From Oceanospirillaceae bacterium ASP10-02a (GTDB lineage Bacteria; Pseudomonadota; Gammaproteobacteria; Pseudomonadales; Balneatricaceae), in NCBI GenBank assembly GCA_905182035.1, contig CAJIZL010000015.1, positions 53,110 through 117,109 of the forward strand: 64,000 nt of DNA. Direction: 5' to 3'. Below the pieces are notes generated by a model, which ran no database searches, was not told the origin of the DNA, and worked only from the letters and a program-made list of their open reading frames with translations. Every line of letters starts with the position of its first letter. Positions within the stretch are counted from its first letter, which is position 1. Of the stretch, positions 9,138 through 19,288 are shown piece by piece. Position numbers and translations under genes: made by a program.

Positions 9138-10737
9138 TGGAGCCTCCTAAAAGACGCTCTAAAATCACAAAAATCGCCAGACATAATCCCAACAAAACCA
9201 AGGCAGTGACACCCGCCGCATCACTTTGGTAGCTCCCCAAACGTTGATACATCAGCAACGGCAGGGTTTGGATATCTGGGCTACCAAACAAAGCTACCAC
9301 TCCTAAATCACCTGCAGACATAGCCGCCACTAAAGCCAAAGCTAAGCCAATTGGCTTGCGTAATATAGGCCACTCAACATGTCTCAATCGATACCAACCT
9401 TGTACCCCTATGCTGCTGCATAGGCGATCGTAATCTCTACCAATTTTAAGGTAGGCTACGGATAATACGCGTAACATATAAGGCAGCCCCATTAAGGCGT
9501 TCACCAGCACAACAATATAAAGGTTAATAGCAAACACGTTTACATGGGGGCTTAATCCTATGAATAAACCCGTCGCTAATACCAGAGGTGGCACTACCAA
9601 AATGACAGAACCCATCCATTCCACAGCCAGAGCAGCAGCGGCATAGCGCTCACGCCAATGACGCTGAGCTAGTAACAAACCTGAAGCCATTAGCAGGCTC
9701 AATAAGGCAGAACTCAAAGCCACCCACAAACTATTACTGAAAGCATTCCATAATCGAAGGTCAAGCAAAACGTCTGCCCAAGCCGTGTTAATACCTGCAA
9801 TCACTACAGCCAACAAAGGCAATAATACCAACAAAGTAGCCAACAGTAGCACCAACGCATCACTCACAACACCTAACAATGGCTTGAGGTCTGGGCGCAT
9901 ATTTTTGGCCGATGTTTCGAGACTGGTGAATATATCGATGGGCCTTCCTAGGCGCAAACCAGCCCACAAAATAAGCCCACAAAACACTATCTGTAACAGG
10001 CTCAAATATACAGCTTTAGCAATATCAAAATCGAACCGTATAGCTTGAAAAATAGCCACTTCAATAGTGGTGGCTTTTGGCCCGCCGCCTAAGGTCATAA
10101 CAATAGCAAAACTCGTGAAGCACAAGGCAAACACCAATGCAGCTAATTGTGGCAATACACCTTTTAGGTGAGGCCACTCAATATGGCGCCACAGGTCCAT
10201 TGATGTCATCCCTAGCTGGCTTGATAAACGCCAAGTTTCGGCGTTTATTGCATCTAATCGCTGCAATAGAATACGTGTTGCCAATGGTAGGTTAAAAAAC
10301 ACGTGGGCCAACAAGATCCCCGTTAAGCCGTAAACGTAGCTGTGGGGTTGACCACCTAACCATAGCCAGAGTTGATTAAAATAGCCATATTTACCATGTA
10401 ACAAAATAATGCCAAACACTGCAATAACACTAGGCACTACTAACGCCACGCTAAAACACCGCAACAATAACCAGCGACCCACAAAAGATTGCCTACGAGC
10501 TAACGCGCGGGCCACTAGTACAGCTGCAGACAAGCTAATGAAAGTAGATAAACACGCCTGCCACCAAGAAAACCAAACTACACGCCAAGTATAGGTGTCA
10601 GTCACATAGGCCAACCATTGCGCCTGGCCTAGATAAGAAGTGAAAGCACTCATGGCGAGCAGCAACGGTAGCAACACCAGACAAAAGCTAATGCTACTAA
10701 ACCAGAACCAGCGCCTCAATGACAATACTTTGGTCAC
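9130..10737 (-). CDS. thiP: Thiamine ABC transporter permease
   Basis: This is a fused two-domain permease with about twelve membrane helices and two BPD_transp_1 domains. The first EAA-like loop is near WRLSSQLGMTSMDLWRHIEWP and the second near DRLCSSIGVQGWYRLRHVEWP. This tandem arrangement and the 535-residue length fit ThiP. Its start overlaps the waaA stop by four bases (ATGA) and its end overlaps thiQ. Without ThiB nearby, a related iron-type permease remains a weak alternative, but the adjacent ThiQ argues for thiamine. Confidence 0.87.
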   Translation of the reverse strand: MTKVLSLRRWFWFSSISFCLVLLPLLLAMSAFTSYLGQAQWLAYVTDTYTWRVVWFSWWQACLSTFISLSAAVLVARALARRQSFVGRWLLLRCFSVALVVPSVIAVFGIILLHGKYGYFNQLWLWLGGQPHSYVYGLTGILLAHVFFNLPLATRILLQRLDAINAETWRLSSQLGMTSMDLWRHIEWPHLKGVLPQLAALVFALCFTSFAIVMTLGGGPKATTIEVAIFQAIRFDFDIAKAVYLSLLQIVFCGLILWAGLRLGRPIDIFTSLETSAKNMRPDLKPLLGVVSDALVLLLATLLVLLPLLAVVIAGINTAWADVLLDLRLWNAFSNSLWVALSSALLSLLMASGLLLAQRHWRERYAAAALAVEWMGSVILVVPPLVLATGLFIGLSPHVNVFAINLYIVVLVNALMGLPYMLRVLSVAYLKIGRDYDRLCSSIGVQGWYRLRHVEWPILRKPIGLALALVAAMSAGDLGVVALFGSPDIQTLPLLMYQRLGSYQSDAAGVTALVLLGLCLAIFVILERLLGGSSD

Positions 10738-12023
10738 TCGCCTAATACCTGTTCCAGAGTCGCTTCTATAGCCAATAAGTGGCGTTTAAGTGCACCTTTT
10801 TGCTTATCAACCAAGGCTGCGCCTGCCGCTCCCATGGTATCTCTTAACGACTGGTCAGTTAATAGCTGGGTAATATCTTCTAACAAACACGCATTAGTTG
10901 TCACTCGTAAGCCTTGAACTTGTTCTAATTGGTCACACACTTGAGTGAAGTTAAAACAATTAGGACCCATAAGCACAGGCTTACCTAGAGCAGCTGCCTC
11001 TAATGGGTTATGCCCCCCCGTGTCAGCAAGGCTTCCACCAACAAAAACCACATCTGCTCGGCGGTAAAAATGCATCAGCAAACCCATGGCATCAACTAAT
11101 AGTATGCTTCGGGGGTGCGCCTTATGCACATCAACATCAACCACACCTTGATAATTAATTTGACTATACCTTAACCAAGGTAGACCTGATTGCTGACATA
11201 AGTCAGCCACTTCGTCGAATCGTTGTGGGTGCCTAGGCACTAGCACCAAGGTCCCTCTAATCTGTGGTGGAAGCTGCGCCCATGCTTGCAATAAACTAGC
11301 CTCTTCACCACTGCGAGTGCTACCACATACCCAACACAGACCTGCAGGCACTGCCGCCGATGTGATATCTATTTGACTATCGGGGATCACTAAATCATAT
11401 TTTAAGCTGCCCAGAACTGACACCTTAGAAGCCTGCGCCCCTAGGTCTAAAAAACGTTGACCCCCTGCTTGATCTTGCACTAACAATTGAGTCAGCTTTT
11501 GCAGCATGGGAGCCACTAACCAAGACAAGCGACCATATGCCTTTGCAGAACGTGCAGACAAACGTCCATTCACCAAAATAGTAGGTATTTTTTTTCTGGC
11601 ACAAGTGGTAATTAAGTTAGGCCATAGTTCCGTCTCAACTAACAACACCGCGCGAGGCTTAACTCGCTGCAACATGAGCCAGTTGGCCGCACCAAGATCC
11701 ACTGCTAGGTAGGCCCAGCTTACACGGTCGTTGTCGGCAAACAACTGCTGGCAACGTGATTGCCCAGTAACACTAGTAGTAGTCACTAGCACAGGGAGTT
11801 TTAGGTCACTAACAATGGCTTCTATTAGGGGGGTAATTGCATTGAGTTCGCCCACGCTTGCTGCGTGAACCAAGACAGGTTGATGCTGCTTTTTGGGCAA
11901 CCAGCCATAACGTTGCCAAAAACCACGACGAAATTCAGCGCGGCGCCAAACAAACAGCAGATGAAATACAATACCAATTGGTAAAGCTAAATAGCATAAA
12001 CAGGTATAAACGAAGAGTGCCAC
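10734..12023 (-). CDS. waaA: 3-deoxy-D-manno-octulosonic acid transferase
   Basis: WaaA (KdtA) adds Kdo from CMP-Kdo to lipid IVA on the inner face of the cytoplasmic membrane. It is a GT30 glycosyltransferase with an N-terminal anchor (about residues 5-22). The acceptor-site motif HAASVGELNA carries the catalytic Glu, VETELWPNL follows, and the donor-binding stretch GGSLADTGGHNPLEAA lies in the C-terminal domain. The length of 429 is typical. It is the first gene of the leftward waaA-thiP-thiQ run and is divergent from a glycosyltransferase gene 64 bases away. Confidence 0.95.
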   Translation of the reverse strand: MALFVYTCLCYLALPIGIVFHLLFVWRRAEFRRGFWQRYGWLPKKQHQPVLVHAASVGELNAITPLIEAIVSDLKLPVLVTTTSVTGQSRCQQLFADNDRVSWAYLAVDLGAANWLMLQRVKPRAVLLVETELWPNLITTCARKKIPTILVNGRLSARSAKAYGRLSWLVAPMLQKLTQLLVQDQAGGQRFLDLGAQASKVSVLGSLKYDLVIPDSQIDITSAAVPAGLCWVCGSTRSGEEASLLQAWAQLPPQIRGTLVLVPRHPQRFDEVADLCQQSGLPWLRYSQINYQGVVDVDVHKAHPRSILLVDAMGLLMHFYRRADVVFVGGSLADTGGHNPLEAAALGKPVLMGPNCFNFTQVCDQLEQVQGLRVTTNACLLEDITQLLTDQSLRDTMGAAGAALVDKQKGALKRHLLAIEATLEQVLGE

Positions 12024-12087
12024 GGGTACAAAACAACCTTTTGTTTGTTAAACTAATGTTAACTCTTATTTTTAGACGCCCACAACA

Positions 12088-13161
12088 ATGAAGATCGTCA
12101 ACCTGATATCCGGTAAAGACTTAGGCGGACCTAAGCAGACTTTTTTGCATTACAGTGACAATTTACGCCAATTAGGCCATCAAGTCACTTCTGTCATCCG
12201 CCCAAAGGCACAATTAGAACCTCTGCTAAAGCAACGTAAGCTAGATTACTTACTACTCGATTACCCACGCACTCGATTACCACTGTTAAAAACCGTCGCT
12301 ATCAACCGACTCAAGCAGCTATTTTCACAACAAAATGCAGATCTTGTGATTGTCCACAAACCGATTGATGCCACACTGGCACGGGCTGCATTGCCTCAAA
12401 ACTGTCAACTTATTCTGATTTTACACAGCTACACTGCTACCGGCATTAATGCCGCTGACGTACTCATTTGTGTCTCTCCTGTGCTCGCTGAGTTTGCCCG
12501 TGGGCAAGGCTTTACTGGCACTTTAGAGGTGATCCCAAATTTAGTTGAACTGAACCCTATCGAACCCACAAGCCGCCCACCCAAGCCAATCCCAGTGATT
12601 GCGACTATGGGCATCCTCCGGCGCACTAAAGGCCAAGACATTCTATTGCAGGCTGCAGCTATCCTGCGTCGTCGCAACATTGAATTTAAATTAGTCATTG
12701 CTGGTAAAGGTCGTTGGCATAAAAAAATAAACAAGTGGATTCATCAATTCGATTTGAACGCTATCACTCAACGCTTAGATTGGATTAGTAACCAAGACCG
12801 GGATAATTTTATTGATGCTGTGGACATTTTTTGCCTGCCGTCGCGGGGTGAAACCTTTGGCATGGTGGTGATTGAAACCATGGCTCGCAAACGTCTTGTG
12901 GTTGCCACTCGTTGCGGAGGCCCACAAGGCATTATTGAACACTTAAAAAATGGCTTATTGTGTGACATTAACGCCGAAAGTCTAGCCGACACACTGGCCC
13001 AAGCTATCGCACTAAAAGCTGACAGTTATCAGGCTATGTGTGAAACTGCCTATGTCACGGTTAGGGACCAATACAGCCCTGCGATCGTGCGCCAACAAAT
13101 AGCAGCTATGTTGCAACAACACGTTACACCCAACCTGCCTCACACGCTAAAAGAGCACTAG
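12088..13161 (+). CDS. GT4-family glycosyltransferase, probably LPS core
   Basis: This is a GT-B fold retaining glycosyltransferase. The C-terminal GT4 domain begins at TMGILRRTKGQDILLQAA and contains the E-x7-E nucleotide-sugar motif in RGETFGMVVIETMA. The N-terminal LISGKDLGGPKQTFL resembles the donor/acceptor loop of LPS core transferases. The divergent waaA next door and msbA/lpxL downstream suggest addition of a sugar to the LPS core. The exact sugar cannot be read from sequence. Its 3' end overlaps convergent dgkA by 15 bases. Confidence 0.85.
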   Translation: MKIVNLISGKDLGGPKQTFLHYSDNLRQLGHQVTSVIRPKAQLEPLLKQRKLDYLLLDYPRTRLPLLKTVAINRLKQLFSQQNADLVIVHKPIDATLARAALPQNCQLILILHSYTATGINAADVLICVSPVLAEFARGQGFTGTLEVIPNLVELNPIEPTSRPPKPIPVIATMGILRRTKGQDILLQAAAILRRRNIEFKLVIAGKGRWHKKINKWIHQFDLNAITQRLDWISNQDRDNFIDAVDIFCLPSRGETFGMVVIETMARKRLVVATRCGGPQGIIEHLKNGLLCDINAESLADTLAQAIALKADSYQAMCETAYVTVRDQYSPAIVRQQIAAMLQQHVTPNLPHTLKEH

Positions 13162-13506
13162 TAGCCAAACCAGTGCGCATTGTATTAAGGCTAAGAGAAC
13201 CGCCGCAGAAGCTACATCCTTGGCCACAGCAGACCAATGGTGACGTTCATCTCCATGACGATCTATAGCCGCTTCGACTGCCGTATTGATTAATTCAGTG
13301 ATGAGCACAACAAACAAACTCATCACCAATATGGCACTTTCTAAATGGGTTTCTGGCCACCACAAAGCCAAGGGCAACATCACTAAAAAGGCCAAACTCT
13401 CTTGCTGAAAGGCTGTTTCATTACGCCATGTGAATGTCAGACCGTGCCAAGAGTAGCCACACGCTTTAGCTAAGCGCTTTACACCGTTGAGTTTATCATT
13501 CGACAC
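13147..13506 (-). CDS. dgkA: Diacylglycerol kinase
   Basis: DgkA is a small trimeric inner-membrane kinase that recycles diacylglycerol made during membrane-derived oligosaccharide or lipid A phosphoethanolamine transfer. It has three membrane helices. The motifs NETAFQQE, ITELINTAVEAAIDR (with the catalytic Glu) and AKDVASAAVLLA match the family. It starts with GTG directly after the msbA stop, so the two are probably translationally coupled. Confidence 0.94.
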   Translation of the reverse strand: MSNDKLNGVKRLAKACGYSWHGLTFTWRNETAFQQESLAFLVMLPLALWWPETHLESAILVMSLFVVLITELINTAVEAAIDRHGDERHHWSAVAKDVASAAVLLALIQCALVWLLVLF

Positions 13507-15288
13507 TTAGACACCCTTAACTGATTGAAATTGTAATTGATGGAGATGGGCGTACAGTCCGTGTTGGGCAATAAGCTGCTGATGACTGCCTTGCTCCACC
13601 AATTGCCCTTCATCCATCACTAGAATTATATCTGCCTGCTCAATAGTTGAGAGGCGGTGGGCAATAACCAAAGTAGTCCGACCTACCATTACCTCGTCTA
13701 ATGCCGCTTGTATGTGACGTTCAGATTCTGTGTCTAGCGCCGAAGTGGCTTCGTCGAGCACCAACAAGGGCGCATCCTTCAATAGGGCTCTGGCAATAGC
13801 TATACGTTGCCGCTGCCCGCCAGACAACAGCACACCAGATTCACCTACCAGGGTGTCTAAACCCAAATTCATACGATCTGTAAACTCTATCACTCGGGCA
13901 GCCTTCGCGGCCGCCATAATGCGCTCATCGCTAGCATCGTGCATGGCACCGTAGGCAATATTCTGCGCAATGGTGCCATTAAATAACACCACTTGCTGAT
14001 TAACCAGTGCAACTTGGCGACGTAAATCGATTCGGGAAAGGTCTTGAATATCGTCTTCATCAAGCAAAATTCGCCCACCTTGGGGCTCATAAAAACGTAG
14101 CAGCAAATTCACTAAGGTAGACTTGCCACTACCAGACCGTCCCACCAAGGCGACCACCTGCCCTGGTTTAATAATAACATTGACCTTCTTCAACAAGGGC
14201 TGCTCGTCATAGCCGAAGTCTACATTTTCAAAGGTTACTCGACCGTTAGCTCGAGCTATTGGTTTAGTGCCCTGATCTGTTTCTGGCGTTTCATCTAGCA
14301 GGGCAAAAATGCTCTGAGATGCGGCAATACCTTGCTGCAAAATACTATTGATTTCTGTCATCGAACGTAATGGTTTAGTGAGCATGCCTGAGGCGGTGAT
14401 GAATGCGATAAATTGCCCCGCACTCATAGTGTTAATTATACTTGGATGTAGCGCCAAATAAATTAAACTAGCCATCGCTAGCGCCACGATCATTTGTACC
14501 AAGGGCGTAGAAATAGACTCCACCAAAGCCAGCTTCATAGCCTGCTGCCGATTGTTATTACTCGCAGCCGAAAAGCCTTGTCGCTCCTGTTCTTGCGCAC
14601 CAAACACGCGCACCACTTCATAACCTTTAATAGCCTCACTGGCACTGGCTGTAACTTGCCCCATACTGTCCTGCAAATTAGCACTTATATTTCTAAAGCG
14701 CTTGGAGGCTTTATTCACCACCCAGCCAATAAATGGGCCCACGGTCAAAAATACCAGCGATAGCTGCCAGTTTAAATACACAATATAGGCTAGCAAACCA
14801 ACAATGGTAAGCCCTTCACGGACAAATATCTTTAGTGCATCAGTTGCTGCGCCAGTGACTTGTTCTACGTTAAAGGTAAGCTTTGACAATAGGGTTGCCG
14901 ATGAATTACGGTGGTAAAATCTCGCAGGTAGCACCAATAGCCGATCAAAGATGTCTAAGCGTAGCTGGTGGATCACCCGTCTGGCCACGTAGGTAATACC
15001 GTAATTGCCCAAAAAGAAGCCTATGCCACGCACCAAAAATATCACGAGTACTGCAGCAGGTATGATAATGCGAGCAGCGCCGTCGCTATTCTCAACACTA
15101 TCAACCATATATTCCATTAGGCTGGCAAAAGCTGGCTGGGTTATTGCAAACAGAACAAAACCAACAAGACTAACGCAGAAGATTAACCCGTGCTGTAATA
15201 CATAGCCCAATAAGCGTTTGTAGGCACTCCAAGCACCTAAAGTTGGTTGAGCGCTGTTAGTCGTGACGGGACCTACCGGCTTACTCAT
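13507..15288 (-). CDS. msbA: Lipid A export ATP-binding/permease protein
   Basis: MsbA is a homodimeric ABC exporter that flips lipid A-core across the inner membrane. Six membrane helices occupy roughly residues 30-320. The nucleotide-binding domain has Walker A GRSGSGKST, the signature LSGGQRQRIAIARAL, Walker B LLVLDEATSALD and the switch His in IAHRLST. Length is 593 residues against 582 in E. coli. It is divergent from the lpxL-family acyltransferase, with a shared 135-base control region, and directly upstream of dgkA. Confidence 0.95.
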   Translation of the reverse strand: MSKPVGPVTTNSAQPTLGAWSAYKRLLGYVLQHGLIFCVSLVGFVLFAITQPAFASLMEYMVDSVENSDGAARIIIPAAVLVIFLVRGIGFFLGNYGITYVARRVIHQLRLDIFDRLLVLPARFYHRNSSATLLSKLTFNVEQVTGAATDALKIFVREGLTIVGLLAYIVYLNWQLSLVFLTVGPFIGWVVNKASKRFRNISANLQDSMGQVTASASEAIKGYEVVRVFGAQEQERQGFSAASNNNRQQAMKLALVESISTPLVQMIVALAMASLIYLALHPSIINTMSAGQFIAFITASGMLTKPLRSMTEINSILQQGIAASQSIFALLDETPETDQGTKPIARANGRVTFENVDFGYDEQPLLKKVNVIIKPGQVVALVGRSGSGKSTLVNLLLRFYEPQGGRILLDEDDIQDLSRIDLRRQVALVNQQVVLFNGTIAQNIAYGAMHDASDERIMAAAKAARVIEFTDRMNLGLDTLVGESGVLLSGGQRQRIAIARALLKDAPLLVLDEATSALDTESERHIQAALDEVMVGRTTLVIAHRLSTIEQADIILVMDEGQLVEQGSHQQLIAQHGLYAHLHQLQFQSVKGV

Positions 15289-15423
15289 TTATTGTCCTTG
15301 TATTAGATAGAACGCTAGTTTCTCTAGCTGGCATCGCTAGCTCAGTGTAAACTAACACTCTGTTATCAATTAAATTAGCGCTTATCGGCGCCAATTTATC
15401 CCTTAATTCAAGTCGAATTCTAT

Positions 15424-16341
15424 ATGCTATCCGACAAACCATCGTTAACCAAATTTTACGCTGTTAAATACTGGCCCATTTGGTTTGGTTTAGGCTGCAT
15501 TCGCTGCATCATTGCTCTGCCTTGGGCATGGCGCATAGCAATGGGTCGAGCGCTTGGTTGGCTATTGTATCAGTTATCTGGCCGCAGAAGATTCATTGCC
15601 GAAACCAATATTGGCCTCTGCTTTAGCCATTTAACGGCTGCAGAACAACGGCATATGGTACGCCAAACTTTTGCTGACAATGGTATCGGCATTATTGAGA
15701 CCTCGATGGCGTGGTGGAGTTCCCGTAAAACGCTGAGTCATCGAGTGTCTATCGAAGGCGGGAAGTTAATTGAACAAGCACAAGCACAAGGTCGCGGTGT
15801 GCTATTGGTAGGTGCCCATTACACCAGTCTTGATTTAGGTGGAATTTTATTGGCACCTAGTTACCCATACTATGCTACTTACCAACGCCATAGTAATGCT
15901 TTAATGGATAGCATCATTCGCCGCGGGCGGTTAAACCATTTACCAGGCATGGTAGAGCGAGAAGACATTCGCCAAGTCATGCGATTACTCAAACAAGGGG
16001 AGATAGTATGGTTGGCGCCGGATCAAGATGTTGGCCCAGATCGCTCGGTATTTGCGCCTTTTTTTGGTGTAGAGGCCGCCACCACTCCTATTGTTAGTCG
16101 CTTAGCTGCGGCTACAGGGGCTAAGGTGTTGCAGTTTAGTCATCACCGCACCCATCAAGATCAACGTTATCTACTCACAGTATCAGACAGCCTAGCCAAC
16201 ATCCCTAGTGGCGACCTTGTCGCAGATGCTGCAGATCTAAATGCCGCTATTGAGGCGAAGGTGCGGCTGAAACCCAGCCAATACTTGTGGTTACACCGCC
16301 GCTTTAAAACGCGCCCAGACAATAGCCCTAAGATTTATTAA
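15424..16341 (+). CDS. lpxL: Lipid A late acyltransferase (LpxL/HtrB family)
   Basis: This membrane-bound acyltransferase adds a secondary acyl chain to Kdo2-lipid IVA. The HX4D catalytic motif is HYTSLD, followed by TYQRHSNALMDSIIRRGR and WLAPDQDVGP, both typical. An N-terminal hydrophobic segment anchors it. The length of 305 matches LpxL (306). Whether it is the lauroyl (LpxL) or myristoyl (LpxM) enzyme is not certain; DQDVGP and length favour LpxL. It sits with waaA and msbA in a lipid A neighbourhood. No strong ribosome-binding site precedes the ATG. Confidence 0.88.
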   Translation: MLSDKPSLTKFYAVKYWPIWFGLGCIRCIIALPWAWRIAMGRALGWLLYQLSGRRRFIAETNIGLCFSHLTAAEQRHMVRQTFADNGIGIIETSMAWWSSRKTLSHRVSIEGGKLIEQAQAQGRGVLLVGAHYTSLDLGGILLAPSYPYYATYQRHSNALMDSIIRRGRLNHLPGMVEREDIRQVMRLLKQGEIVWLAPDQDVGPDRSVFAPFFGVEAATTPIVSRLAAATGAKVLQFSHHRTHQDQRYLLTVSDSLANIPSGDLVADAADLNAAIEAKVRLKPSQYLWLHRRFKTRPDNSPKIY

Positions 16342-16371
16342 AGGCACAAATTATAACCCCTTAGGGCTATT
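16321..16371. repeat. 12-bp inverted repeat spanning two convergent stop codons
   Basis: AATAGCCCTAAG at 16321-16332 and its exact complement CTTAGGGCTATT at 16360-16371 flank a 27-base spacer. The arms cover the lpxL-family stop codon region and the glnE stop. There is no T-run on either strand, so it is at best a weak bidirectional terminator or an mRNA 3'-end stabiliser. Confidence 0.55.
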
Positions 16372-19288
16372 AAGAGCACATCATAGCCGCCCATATAGCC
16401 TTTACTTTTTGACGCTGTTCACGCAAATCATCAGTAGACACTTCACCAGCTTGATTCTGCAAAGTAAGGCGATGTTCAACAGCTCTCATAGTCTGGTAGG
16501 CCTCACGTAAATCATGGGCTTGAGACACTGTCAGAATTCCCTGTATTTCAAAACCTTCCAAAATACGAATGTTGTCAGTGTAGGTAAGTAATTTTTGACA
16601 TCTATGGGCGTGAGCAAGCACACCATACTGGACCATGAATTCAATATCGACGATACCGCCCTCATCATGCTTAAGGTGAAATTGCGTAGTCAACCCATCT
16701 GCATCGGGTTTACTGGCCAGCTGTTGACGCATTTTTTCTCGCATATCAATAACTTCTTGTTTTAAATCGGCTTGCTGTCTAACTTGGCATAACACTTGTT
16801 TACGGACTTCTATAAAGTCCGTAGACAGTTTGTTGCTGCCAGCAATTGGCCGAGCCCGTACTAGGGCCTGGTGCTCCCATGTCCAAGCCTCGTATAATTG
16901 GTATTGGGTAAAAGCGGCCAAAGTGGAGACCAATAAACCTTTAGCACCGTCTGGCCTCAGTCGCATATCCACTTCAAACAGCTGTCCTGCAGCAGTGACG
17001 GTATTTAAATAGTTGATGATACGTTGGCCGAGGCGAGTAAAAAACACACTGTTGGCTACAGGTTTGCGCCCGTCAGTTTCAGTTTGAGAAGGCATATCAT
17101 AAATAAACACCAAATCTAAATCCGAACCATAGCTGAGTTCCCAGCCGCCTACTTTGCCGTAGCCCACGACAATAAAGTCGTCACTAATCCCTTGTTCATT
17201 TTGTGGGTTGCCGTGACGATCACTGAGCTCTCGCCATGCTAAATGTTTTACCTGTTCAACCACTGCTTCGGCTACATACGTCAGTTGATCACTGACCTTC
17301 ATTAGCGGCAAACGGCCAGTCACTTCTTGAGCTGCAACGCGCAATAAATGGGCATGTTTAAAGTGCCTAAGGGCTTCCATTAATTGTTCGGTATCATCTT
17401 CTGGTAGGCGTAAGAGGTTTTGTTCTAGCTCTTGCTTTAGTTCGATCGCATCCGGCACATTGAACAAGCTATTGACGTCCAACAACTCGTCAAGCAACGA
17501 GGGCTGACGAGCAAGAAAATCTGCAAACCATGAGCTGGCAGCACAAAGCTCAACCAACAACCTTAAGGCTGCTGGGTTTTCTAGCAGTAAAACCAAGTAC
17601 ACAGACCGCCTTAAAACAGCTTCAATAAGCACCAGCACACGGGATAAAGTGAGTGCTGGGTCGACTTGTTGCGCCGTTATTTGTAAAATTTGAGGCATTA
17701 ATTGAGCTAAGCGCTCTTGCGCTACTGGCTGCATCGTTTGCGCTGGGCGACTTTGGTGCAACGCCCAAAGATGTTGCAGAATATGGCTGGCATCGGCAAA
17801 CCCTGCTTGGGTTAATATATCCTGCCATTCAGGTAGTAATGTAAGCTGGTCAGTTTGCCGAGCACTGTGGGATATTTCGGCCCACAATTGACTTAATTGA
17901 TGATCTAGTCCTTGGTGCTCGTTATTGTCCTTTAAAGCCACCACCAGTTCAAACTGTTGATGAATAAAATCTCTAGCGGTATTAATCTGCGTTTGCAAAC
18001 TGTGCCAAGAAGAAAACTCTAGAGCAAAAGCCAGCCTTGCTTGTTCGGCCTCTTGGCTGGGTAAGTCTTGCGTTTGGTTATCATGTACCGCCTGCAAGGC
18101 ATGCTCGACATCACGCAAAAACCAATAGTATTTACGCAACCTTTCTACATCAGCTAGTGCTAAACCTGCCGTCTCTGGCAACAGGTTTAACACCACCATT
18201 AAACTGCTCGTTCGTAAACGAATATCCCGGCCACCTCGAATTAATTGGAATGCTTGGGCAATAAATTCCACTTCACGGATACCACCAGTGCCCAATTTAA
18301 CGTTTTGCTGTAAACCGCGGCGGCGAACTTCACTAGCAATCATTTGCTTGAGGCTGCGCAAGGATTCAATAGCACTAAAATCTAAGTACCTTCGGTATAT
18401 GAATGGACGTAATAGCTCCAACAGCTGCCTACCTTGGGCCTGATTTCCAGCTACAACCCGGGCTTTAATAAACGCATATCTTTCCCATTCACGCCCTTGC
18501 TGTTGATAATAGATTTCCATGGCATCAAAACTCAAAGACAAGGCTCCACTCTTACCATAAGGCCTTAGACGCATATCTACCCGAAACACAAAACCATCGG
18601 CAGTCACCACATCAATGGCCTGAATTAAGCGCTGCCCTAGACGAATGAAAAACTGTTGATTATCCAAGCAGCGCCGGCCACCTTGGGTTTCACCACCAGC
18701 AGGAAAACTAAATATGAGGTCTATGTCAGACGATAAATTGAGCTCCCTACCACCGAGTTTACCCATGCCTAACACCACTAATTCCTGCGGCTTTCCGTCA
18801 TGGCTAGTGGGTTGGCCCCATTGCTTAACACAGTCGTTATGCAACCACTTCAAGGCCTCGTCCACACAAACGTCTGCTAGGTTAGATAGCTCTTCTACTA
18901 ATTGCTGACTCGTACCCAAACAACAGCGATTACGCCAAATCAAGCGCACTTGATGGGCTTTTCTAAACTGCCTCAAGCACTGGTGGAGATCCGTTTCGCT
19001 AGCGACCTTAACCATAGTTTCAGCTAACAGAACCTGCAATTGATCTTTCAAAAAAGCTGCCGTGAGGAAGTCGTGGTTTAGTAAATGTGGGTTAAGCAAA
19101 AAAAGCTGTACTGAAAATGGGCTTGCAGCAATGACATTAATAAGTTGTAGTTGTGTGTCAGCGCGTTGCCATTGGGCATCGTTAGCTTGCTCCATAAGCG
19201 CTGCAAAGCGCTGCAGGACTTCGTCTTGTAGCGCGTCTGGTAGGGCGTCAATTACGTGTTGATTTTCGGGCGCCACAACAATCGCCAT
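16370..19288 (-). CDS. glnE: Bifunctional glutamine synthetase adenylyltransferase/deadenylylase
   Basis: GlnE attaches or removes AMP on glutamine synthetase in response to PII and glutamine. It has two nucleotidyltransferase domains: the N-terminal deadenylylase with LGMGKLGGRELNLSSDIDL and the C-terminal adenylylase with GYGKVGGWELSYGSDLDL. Each carries the G-S-D-x-D-like metal site, and a linker binds regulators. The longest frame opens with TTG at 19303. The ATG at 19288 has GGGAGGA seven bases upstream and is the better start (972 residues). glnA and glnB are not in the window. Confidence 0.96.
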   Translation of the reverse strand: MAIVVAPENQHVIDALPDALQDEVLQRFAALMEQANDAQWQRADTQLQLINVIAASPFSVQLFLLNPHLLNHDFLTAAFLKDQLQVLLAETMVKVASETDLHQCLRQFRKAHQVRLIWRNRCCLGTSQQLVEELSNLADVCVDEALKWLHNDCVKQWGQPTSHDGKPQELVVLGMGKLGGRELNLSSDIDLIFSFPAGGETQGGRRCLDNQQFFIRLGQRLIQAIDVVTADGFVFRVDMRLRPYGKSGALSLSFDAMEIYYQQQGREWERYAFIKARVVAGNQAQGRQLLELLRPFIYRRYLDFSAIESLRSLKQMIASEVRRRGLQQNVKLGTGGIREVEFIAQAFQLIRGGRDIRLRTSSLMVVLNLLPETAGLALADVERLRKYYWFLRDVEHALQAVHDNQTQDLPSQEAEQARLAFALEFSSWHSLQTQINTARDFIHQQFELVVALKDNNEHQGLDHQLSQLWAEISHSARQTDQLTLLPEWQDILTQAGFADASHILQHLWALHQSRPAQTMQPVAQERLAQLMPQILQITAQQVDPALTLSRVLVLIEAVLRRSVYLVLLLENPAALRLLVELCAASSWFADFLARQPSLLDELLDVNSLFNVPDAIELKQELEQNLLRLPEDDTEQLMEALRHFKHAHLLRVAAQEVTGRLPLMKVSDQLTYVAEAVVEQVKHLAWRELSDRHGNPQNEQGISDDFIVVGYGKVGGWELSYGSDLDLVFIYDMPSQTETDGRKPVANSVFFTRLGQRIINYLNTVTAAGQLFEVDMRLRPDGAKGLLVSTLAAFTQYQLYEAWTWEHQALVRARPIAGSNKLSTDFIEVRKQVLCQVRQQADLKQEVIDMREKMRQQLASKPDADGLTTQFHLKHDEGGIVDIEFMVQYGVLAHAHRCQKLLTYTDNIRILEGFEIQGILTVSQAHDLREAYQTMRAVEHRLTLQNQAGEVSTDDLREQRQKVKAIWAAMMCS

